From assembly GCA_002493635.1 (NCBI GenBank), contig DKZL01000076.1, positions 23,791 through 34,425 on the forward strand: a DNA stretch of 10,635 bases, read 5' to 3'. This document shows, piece after piece, positions 5,955-10,635 of the stretch. Every line of letters begins with the position of its first letter. Within the stretch, counting starts at the first letter, position 1. Under the pieces are notes generated by a model, which was given only the letters and a program-made list of their open reading frames with translations, did no database searches and had not been told where the DNA came from. The stretch comes from Ruminococcaceae bacterium UBA7075. GTDB taxonomy: Bacteria > Bacillota > Clostridia > Oscillospirales > Acutalibacteraceae. A program made the translations under genes and the position numbers.

Positions 5955-5996
5955 GGCACCTTGCACCAAGCTGTAATTTGCCTGATGTAAGATGCC
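5955..5996 (-). terminator. Possible terminator or attenuator between DUF3021 and ABC ATPase
   Basis: In minus-strand RNA, GGCAUCUU (5996-5989) pairs with AAGGUGCC (5962-5955), 8 bp with one G-U pair, followed by UUUUAUUAU. The loop is long (26 bases) and can form smaller hairpins. It could partly separate the regulator pair from the transporter pair. Confidence 0.4.
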
Positions 5997-6038
5997 GATT
6001 TTAAATTGTGAAATGCATTGTTTGGATAAAGTTAAATA

Positions 6039-6470
6039 CTATTCCTGATTGTTTTCATTAGCATTAAAATCTTTTAGTGCTTTGTTGATTGAAATTGCTG
6101 TTCGGTATTGAATAAAGTAGGAATAAGCCATTACTATTGCATAAACAAACATATACATAAGAAATACGATAACTGCATATCCGAGGCTTTCGTACCATTT
6201 CCAGATGTAGCCGAGGGTCATAACTATGCCTGCAACTACAATAAAATGTATGACAAATCGAATTTTGAGTTGTTTTTCACTCAGCTCTTTTTTGCTGTGG
6301 TAAATAAGTGCGGGAAAAGATGTTAGCAGACCCGTGAGTAATATCATCCATGGATATTCAGTAGGGTAATACTCAACGCCCCCCAATGTAGTTGCAAGAC
6401 TTATTACAAACAGTACGCCAACTGTGATTACAAAAAAATTCATAACTACAAATCTGATTGATTCTTTCAT
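6039..6470 (-). CDS. DUF3021 family membrane protein
   Basis: A 143-residue integral membrane protein with four predicted spans at about residues 7-28, 40-57, 70-90 and 96-119, and a polar C-terminal tail. Size, topology and position directly after a LytTR gene match the DUF3021 family, found in Firmicutes beside small LytTR regulators. In characterised LytTR regulatory systems of streptococci (HdrRM, BrsRM) a membrane protein restrains its LytTR partner; a similar role here is inferred by analogy. The start ATG at 6470 is 9 bases past the LytTR stop, with GAGG overlapping that stop as ribosome site, so the two are probably co-translated. Confidence 0.85.
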   Translation of the reverse strand: MKESIRFVVMNFFVITVGVLFVISLATTLGGVEYYPTEYPWMILLTGLLTSFPALIYHSKKELSEKQLKIRFVIHFIVVAGIVMTLGYIWKWYESLGYAVIVFLMYMFVYAIVMAYSYFIQYRTAISINKALKDFNANENNQE

Positions 6471-6479
6471 ATTAATACC

Positions 6480-6920
6480 TCACATTCCAAGTCTTTTTTT
6501 TAGATTAGGCACATATTGACGGGAGATTATAACACTCTCACCATTAGTAAGCCTTGCCTCAAATCTGCCGTTCATTGACGGTGCAACCGAGCGCACCTTT
6601 GCAAGATTTAAAATCATAGCTTTTGAACATCTGAACATCTTGGTGCCCGACAGCTTTTCTTCAAGCTCATAGAGCCTTGCTTTGGTATCAAAAACCTGAT
6701 TCTGGCAGTAGATAAAGGTTTTGTTGTCAACGGATTCTATATAGAAAATATCCTTTACGGAAATTCTGAAAACCTCGCTGCCGCTGCTGCCGAGAATTAT
6801 GTTTTCGTTCTTTTTCAGCTTTTGTACAATAGACAAAACTTCGTCATTTACCTCGTGGCACCTGATAACAACTTCTTCCTCTTGGTCATTTCCTATTTCG
6901 GTGATTGAAATTTTAAACAT
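6480..6920 (-). CDS. LytTR-domain DNA-binding regulator
   Basis: A 146-residue transcription factor. Residues 42-146 form a LytTR DNA-binding domain: ISVKDIFYIESVDNKTFIY, then FRCSKAMILNLAKVRSV, then SRQYVPNLKKRL. The N-terminal 40 residues are short, with no receiver domain or phosphoacceptor Asp arrangement, so this is not a classical two-component response regulator. The ATG at 6920 is preferred because GGAGG (6928-6932) lies 7 bases upstream; a GTG at 6926 is too close to that site. It heads the minus-strand cluster with DUF3021 and the ABC genes and is likely to regulate them and itself. Which signal it responds to is not visible. Confidence 0.9.
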   Translation of the reverse strand: MFKISITEIGNDQEEEVVIRCHEVNDEVLSIVQKLKKNENIILGSSGSEVFRISVKDIFYIESVDNKTFIYCQNQVFDTKARLYELEEKLSGTKMFRCSKAMILNLAKVRSVAPSMNGRFEARLTNGESVIISRQYVPNLKKRLGM

Positions 6921-6947
6921 TCGCACCCCTCCAAATTTATAGAATTA

Positions 6948-6956
6948 AGTATAGCA
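6948..6956 (-). promoter_or_regulatory. Extended -10 promoter of the LytTR gene
   Basis: On the minus strand TGC (6956-6954) precedes TATACT (6953-6948). At 17-base spacing the -35 position reads TTTATT, a weak match. The same TGC-TAT arrangement precedes the ABC genes (5926-5934), which suggests joint control. Confidence 0.5.
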
Positions 6957-6993
6957 TATTCTCAAAATAAAATAAATACTGATAACGGTAACC

Positions 6994-7018
6994 TGCATTT
7001 TCGGCACATTAAAATGCA
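6994..7018. promoter_or_regulatory. Palindrome between LytTR gene and dpaA
   Basis: TGCATTTT (6994-7001) and AAAATGCA (7011-7018) are perfect 8-bp inverted arms around 9 bases. It lies about 40 bases upstream of the LytTR -10 and overlaps the possible -35 area of the dpaA promoter, so it could be an operator for either gene. No known regulator consensus was recognised. Confidence 0.4.
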
Positions 7019-7032
7019 CGCTGCATATTATG
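7005..7032 (+). promoter_or_regulatory. Possible sigma-K-like promoter of dpaAB
   Basis: CATATTATG at 7024-7032 resembles the sigma-K -10 (CATA, three bases, TA), and CACA at 7005-7008 fits the short AC-type -35 with 15 bases between. dpaAB is known to be expressed late in the mother cell in spore-formers, which makes this plausible. The match is short and inexact. Confidence 0.3.
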
Positions 7033-7041
7033 GGAATGTAA

Positions 7042-7072
7042 TATTAATCTCACTATATAACTGAGATTAATA
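7042..7072. promoter_or_regulatory. Strong palindrome just upstream of dpaA
   Basis: TATTAATCTCA (7042-7052) and TGAGATTAATA (7062-7072) are perfect 11-bp inverted arms around CTATATAAC. It ends 25 bases before the preferred dpaA start. It could be an operator or a hairpin in the 5' leader. Confidence 0.55.
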
Positions 7073-7097
7073 CTAAGAAATAATTTTGGGTGTTTTT

Positions 7098-7973
7098 ATG
7101 AAGATGACTGATATAAAATCCTTTGGCATAATAGGCGGAGATAAGCGGCAGCTATTTTTAGCCAAAGCAATATATGACAGCGGTTATGCCGTAATGCTCG
7201 GAGGCTTTGACAGGCTGCGGAGTACCGGTAACCTTGTTTTGGGCGACATAAAGGCGGTGGCGGCAAAATGCGATGTGATGATATTGCCTGTTCCGTCAGT
7301 CAGAGCAGACGGAAGTATAAATACTCCGTTTTCTGATGAATGTACTGTACTCGATGATGAGCTTATTGGAATTTTGATTAAAAAACCGGTTTTCATCGCT
7401 ATGAAGGATAAATTTATCAAAGCTTATCCGCAGTTTGAAAAGGCAGAAATCTTTGATTATGCGGCTAAGGATGAATTTGCAATACTCAATGCTCTGCCCA
7501 CGGCAGAAGGTGCGGTTGAGGTGGCAATGAATAAATTTGAGGGCACTATTGCAGGCAGCAGATGTCTTATTACAGGTTATGGAAGAATAGGTAAGGTGCT
7601 TGCCGAAATGTTGAAAAACCTGAAGGCAGAGGTAACCGTCAGCGCAAGAAAGCCAAGTGATATGGCATTTGCGCAAGCTTTCGGATATGACGAAATAAAT
7701 ACTAACAAGATGTCGGATGTCAGAAATTTTGACCTTGTATTTAATACCGTGCCGAGTATGATTTTTAACAGAGAATTATTGTTAAACACCGATAAAAACA
7801 CAATTATTATTGACCTTGCCTCTTTACCCGGAGGCGTTGACTTTGAAGCGGCACATATTCTCGGTATTGACGCTGTCAGGGCATTGGCTCTGCCGGGAAA
7901 ATGTGCTCCTAAAACTGCCGGGGAAATAATAAAGACAACAGTTTTCAACACTATTGAGGAGGTTTACAGGTGA
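7098..7973 (+). CDS. dpaA: Dipicolinate synthase subunit A
   Basis: With DpaB, this enzyme makes dipicolinic acid from a lysine-pathway dihydrodipicolinate intermediate in the mother cell; the product is loaded into the spore core with calcium. The protein is 291 residues from the ATG at 7098, close to the roughly 297 of Bacillus subtilis SpoVFA. Residues 8-20 carry the DpaA-type start FGIIGGDKRQLF. Residues 155-185 hold a Rossmann NAD(P)-binding motif, TGYGRIG (159-165). An in-frame TTG at 7086 would add four residues; the ATG is preferred, though its ribosome site (GGGTG) is weak, which may point to controlled translation. The stop overlaps the dpaB start by 4 bases. Confidence 0.9.
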   Translation: MKMTDIKSFGIIGGDKRQLFLAKAIYDSGYAVMLGGFDRLRSTGNLVLGDIKAVAAKCDVMILPVPSVRADGSINTPFSDECTVLDDELIGILIKKPVFIAMKDKFIKAYPQFEKAEIFDYAAKDEFAILNALPTAEGAVEVAMNKFEGTIAGSRCLITGYGRIGKVLAEMLKNLKAEVTVSARKPSDMAFAQAFGYDEINTNKMSDVRNFDLVFNTVPSMIFNRELLLNTDKNTIIIDLASLPGGVDFEAAHILGIDAVRALALPGKCAPKTAGEIIKTTVFNTIEEVYR

Positions 7974-8542
7974 CAAAAGCAACCATAGGTTTTGCAATGT
8001 GCGGTTCCTTTTGCACCTTTTCAAAAGCGTTGTCACAAATGGAGAAGTTGGTGGAGCTTGGCTATAAAGTTTTGCCGATTATGTCGCAAAACGCATACGA
8101 AACCGACACTCGTTTTGGCAAAGCTGAGGAAATGGTAAAAAGGGCAGAAGACATAACAGGCGAAAAGGTAATGCACACCTCGGTGATGACAGAGCCGATA
8201 GGACCGAAAAAAATGTGCGACCTTTTGTTAATAGCACCTTGCACGGGAAATACTTTGGCAAAATTATCTTTGGGCGTAACCGATACATCTGTTACAATGG
8301 CGGCAAAATCACACTTGAGGATTCTGCGTCCGGTACTTTTGTGTCTGGCAACAAACGATGCGCTTGGTGCGTCTGCACAGAATATCGGCAGACTTTTAAA
8401 TACGAAAAATGTTTACTTTGTGCCGCTCAGTCAGGATGACTGCATTAAAAAGCCGAATTCATTGGTAGCGGATTTTGATAAAATTCCGCAGTGTGTTGAG
8501 GCGGCACTCAGAGGAGAGCAGATACAGCCTGTTTTTGAATAA
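7970..8542 (+). CDS. dpaB: Dipicolinate synthase subunit B (flavoprotein)
   Basis: A 190-residue flavoprotein-family protein, close in size to B. subtilis SpoVFB (about 200). It opens with IGFAMCGSFCTFSKA, the usual flavoprotein N-terminal fold, and has LLIAPCTGNTLAKLSLGVTD (residues 86-105), matching the flavin-binding APxTxNT-type segment. It starts with GTG at 7970 inside a GTGA overlap with the dpaA stop. A perfect AGGAGG at 7957-7962 sits 7 bases ahead, so B is likely translated more strongly than A. In Bacillus the pair is followed by asd and dapG; here it stands alone and ends at a terminator. Confidence 0.93.
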   Translation: MTKATIGFAMCGSFCTFSKALSQMEKLVELGYKVLPIMSQNAYETDTRFGKAEEMVKRAEDITGEKVMHTSVMTEPIGPKKMCDLLLIAPCTGNTLAKLSLGVTDTSVTMAAKSHLRILRPVLLCLATNDALGASAQNIGRLLNTKNVYFVPLSQDDCIKKPNSLVADFDKIPQCVEAALRGEQIQPVFE

Positions 8543-8562
8543 AAATAAATATAATATATTTT

Positions 8563-8592
8563 GCGGTGAGGTGTTGTCCTTACCGCTTTTTT
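8563..8592 (+). terminator. dpaAB terminator
   Basis: GCGGTGAGG (8563-8571) pairs with CCTTACCGC (8578-8586), 9 bp with one G-T wobble, around TGTTGT, then six T. It lies 20 bases after the dpaB stop. Confidence 0.9.
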
Positions 8593-8713
8593 GTGGTAAT
8601 ATATTTTATAAGGACTATTGTACCAATTATTATTGTCGGATGCCAGCAAAAAACATTAGCTTTGCATAATTTATTCCGTTTCTATCAGGTATTCGGCACA
8701 AGGAGAACAAAAA

Positions 8714-9229
8714 ATGAAATTTTGTAATAAATGTAAGCATATTCATAATGATGAGGAACTTATGTGCCCTGAGTGCAAAAAGCCTCTTGAGATTATAGAG
8801 GATGAAAATACACCTGTATTTATGCTGTCGGCACAAGGTTTTGAACTTTCAAGAGTAAGAACGGCGCTTGAAGATAACGGAGTACCCTGTGATACGGCGG
8901 CAAGAAAAAAGAACATTTCTGCCGATGCGGTAACAGGGTATGATAATTCAGAATATGATTTGCTTGTTCCGTATTCTGCATATGAAAAGGCTTATGATAT
9001 TTGCGTCGGTATCGGTGCAATCAATGAGGGAGAGGCTGAAATTTTAGATGATGACGGTCAGCCTGTGCCCAAAGTAAAGTCTGCAACCGAGGAATTTGAA
9101 GAAATGAGCGGTGTAAAGCGAACTACAGTCAGAATCATATCTGCAATTTTATTGATTGCTGTATTCTGTATAGTAATCTGGGGAACAGATTACATAATGG
9201 AAATTTTTAAACATCTTTTTGGAAATTGA
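8714..9229 (+). CDS. Zinc-ribbon protein with DUF2007-like domain and C-terminal membrane anchor
   Basis: A 171-residue protein in three parts. Residues 4-21 form a zinc ribbon with two CxxC pairs (C4, C7, C18, C21). Residues 34-103 resemble the DUF2007 / putative signal-transducing fold: an opening strand, then SRVRTALEDNGVPC, then a DLLVPYSAYEKAYDI end. Residues 140-157 are one membrane span (IISAILLIAVFCIVIW), followed by a short tail, so the bulk faces the cytoplasm. AAGGAG about 7 bases ahead supports the ATG at 8714. It is separated from metY by only 22 bases and may be co-transcribed with it, though no functional link is evident. Precise role unknown. Confidence 0.75.
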   Translation: MKFCNKCKHIHNDEELMCPECKKPLEIIEDENTPVFMLSAQGFELSRVRTALEDNGVPCDTAARKKNISADAVTGYDNSEYDLLVPYSAYEKAYDICVGIGAINEGEAEILDDDGQPVPKVKSATEEFEEMSGVKRTTVRIISAILLIAVFCIVIWGTDYIMEIFKHLFGN

Positions 9230-9251
9230 TTAATTTATGGAGGAATATAAT

Positions 9252-10523
9252 ATGAAACAGGAAACAAAATGCCTGCATTCAGGCTATGAACCAAATAACG
9301 GAGAACCAAGACAGGTACCGATTTATCAGAGCACAACATGGAAATATGCAACAAGTGATGAGATGGGAAAGCTGTTTGACCTTGAAGCAAGCGGTTATTT
9401 CTATACCCGTCTGCAAAATCCTACAAATGATGCTGTCGCTGCAAAAATTGCCGACCTCGAGGGCGGCGTTGCTGCAATGCTTACTTCAAGCGGACAAGCT
9501 GCAAACTTTTTTGCACTCTTTAATATCTGCGAAACAGGAAGTCATATTGTTGCTTCTTCTGCAATTTATGGCGGCACATATAACCTTTTGGGTACAACTA
9601 TGAAGAAAATGGGTATTGAGGTTACTTTTGTTGACCAGAATTTGCCCGAAGAGGAACTTGCAAAGGCTTTTAAACCTAATACAAGAGCGATGTTCGGTGA
9701 AACTATCACCAACCCTACCGTATCTGTGCTTGATATTGAAAAATTTGCAAGACTTGCTCATTCACACGGTGTCCCTCTTATTGTTGACAATACATTTGCG
9801 ACTCCTGTTAATTGCCAGCCAATCAAATGGGGTGCTGACATAGTTACACATTCAACAACCAAATATATGGACGGACACGCTGTTTCTGTGGGCGGAGCTA
9901 TTGTTGACAGCGGCAATTTCGATTGGATGGCACACGCTGACAAATATCCGGGACTTACTACTCCCGATGAATCATATCACGGCATTGTGTATGCTGAAAA
10001 ATTCGGCAAGCTCGGCTACATTACAAAGGCAACTTCTCAGCTTATGCGTGATTTAGGCTCAATTCAGTCGCCGCAGAATGCGTTCTATCTGATGAATGGT
10101 CTGGAGTCACTCCACGTAAGAATGGACAGACATTGTTCAAACGCTCTGGCTGTTGCGAAGTTTTTAAAGGATAATGACAAGGTTGCCTGGGTCAGCTATC
10201 CTAACCTTGAGGGCGACGAATACTATGACCTTGCAAGCAAATATCTGCCGAATGGTTCCTGCGGCGTGCTGGCATTCGGTATTAAAGGCGGCAGAGAGAA
10301 GTCGATTGAGTTTATGGACAGCCTGAAACTATGCACTATTGCAACTCACGTTGCTGATGCAAAAACTTGTCTTTTGCATCCTGCAAGTCATACACACCGT
10401 CAGATGACTGAGGAACAGCTCATTGAAGCAGGTGTTGCACCTGATTTAATCAGACTTTCTGTAGGTCTTGAGAATGTTGACGATTTGATTGACGATTTGA
10501 AGCAGGCATTTGAAAGAGTGTAA
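9252..10523 (+). CDS. metY: O-acetylhomoserine sulfhydrylase (aminocarboxypropyltransferase)
   Basis: A cytoplasmic PLP enzyme of the Cys/Met metabolism family that converts O-acetylhomoserine plus sulfide to homocysteine, the direct sulfur-assimilation route to methionine. It is 423 residues from the ATG at 9252, the usual length. Visible motifs are YTRLQNPT (51-58; Tyr and Arg contact PLP phosphate), SSGQAA (79-84), VDNTFATP (178-185; D179 binds the PLP ring nitrogen), the Schiff-base lysine K204 in HSTTKYMDGH, and LRLSVGLE-type RLSVGLE (401-407). The ATG at 9237 is rejected because GGAGG (9239-9243) lies inside the extra codons and is well placed for 9252. Cystathionine gamma-synthase or lyase is less likely given length and the long GNFDW insertion region. 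Confidence 0.9.
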   Translation: MKQETKCLHSGYEPNNGEPRQVPIYQSTTWKYATSDEMGKLFDLEASGYFYTRLQNPTNDAVAAKIADLEGGVAAMLTSSGQAANFFALFNICETGSHIVASSAIYGGTYNLLGTTMKKMGIEVTFVDQNLPEEELAKAFKPNTRAMFGETITNPTVSVLDIEKFARLAHSHGVPLIVDNTFATPVNCQPIKWGADIVTHSTTKYMDGHAVSVGGAIVDSGNFDWMAHADKYPGLTTPDESYHGIVYAEKFGKLGYITKATSQLMRDLGSIQSPQNAFYLMNGLESLHVRMDRHCSNALAVAKFLKDNDKVAWVSYPNLEGDEYYDLASKYLPNGSCGVLAFGIKGGREKSIEFMDSLKLCTIATHVADAKTCLLHPASHTHRQMTEEQLIEAGVAPDLIRLSVGLENVDDLIDDLKQAFERV

Positions 10524-10594
10524 TTCTTTAAATAGAAAGTTAGGAACTATCTAAATTATAGTTTAGCGGTTTAATAAAACTTTTAATAAAAATT

Positions 10595-10623
10595 CGTAGG
10601 GAACGACCCCCGTGTCGTTCCTA
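10595..10623. repeat. Palindromic intergenic repeat, REP-like
   Basis: GGAACGAC (10600-10607) pairs with GTCGTTCC (10614-10621) around CCCCGT, flanked by CGTAG and TA. From general knowledge, palindromes of the form GTAGGG(A)ACGAC...GTCGTTCC recur between genes in Clostridia genomes. There is no T run on the plus strand; read on the minus strand the hairpin is followed by ACGAATTTTTATT, so it may also act as a terminator for a gene to the right. Confidence 0.5.
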
Positions 10624-10635
10624 ATAATAAAGAGC

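Noticed and set aside
5901..5969. N-terminal extension of the ABC ATPase (23 extra residues)
   Set aside because: It would place the perfect AGGAGG and the extended -10 inside the gene. The added residues do not resemble the family.
9237..9251. Upstream ATG for metY
   Set aside because: The ribosome site for the ATG at 9252 lies within these codons and there is none for 9237.
10543..10562. Weak hairpin AACTAT / ATAGTT after metY as a terminator
   Set aside because: Only 6 A/T-rich base pairs and no T run directly after it.
1..10635. CRISPR arrays, tRNA or rRNA genes
   Set aside because: No regularly spaced repeats, and no cloverleaf or rRNA-like sequence seen on either strand.

Overview
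The window looks like a piece of an endospore-forming, low-GC Firmicute (Clostridia). The main clue is an adjacent pair encoding dipicolinate synthase subunits A and B (dpaA-dpaB), which make the spore-core compound dipicolinic acid. Strong AGGAGG-type ribosome sites, factor-independent terminators and a LytTR/DUF3021/ABC cluster fit the same group. Genus is not decided by the sequence; an Oscillospiraceae- or Lachnospiraceae-like gut bacterium is my guess.

Layout. (1) 1-856: end of a phage lysis cassette, with the tail of a probable holin overlapping an Amidase_3-SH3 endolysin. (2) 857-1110: intergenic, with a bidirectional terminator. (3) 1111-2522: an AT-rich segment bounded by perfect 19-bp inverted repeats, holding a tyrosine recombinase gene, its terminator and, near the left repeat, a near-consensus promoter that points outward to the left. 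(4) 2627-4002: an AT-rich two-gene unit, a 30-residue single-span membrane peptide whose stop overlaps the start of a 428-residue lipoprotein. (5) 4067-6920, minus strand: LytTR regulator, DUF3021 membrane protein, ABC ATPase, ABC-2 permease. (6) 7098-8542: dpaA-dpaB. (7) 8714-10523: a zinc-ribbon membrane protein, then metY (O-acetylhomoserine sulfhydrylase). (8) 10524-10635: a palindromic repeat.

Main hypothesis. Region 3 has the architecture of a Hin-like self-contained DNA inversion switch, but built on a tyrosine recombinase. The two repeats have an identical 8-bp asymmetric spacer between inverted half-sites and lie in opposite orientation, so recombination between them would invert 1.4 kb that includes the recombinase gene. 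As drawn, the outward promoter fires left into a terminator, and the recombinase terminator shields the lipoprotein unit (predicted OFF). After inversion the same promoter would fire right, about 150 nt upstream of the small membrane peptide and lipoprotein (predicted ON). The repeats, spacers, promoter boxes and terminators are seen directly; inversion and ON/OFF control are inference.

The minus-strand cluster looks like a LytTR regulatory module controlling an export or immunity-type ABC transporter. Two of its genes are preceded by extended -10 promoters with poor -35 boxes, as expected if an activator is needed. The remaining genes (dpaAB, zinc-ribbon protein, metY) look like ordinary host chromosome.
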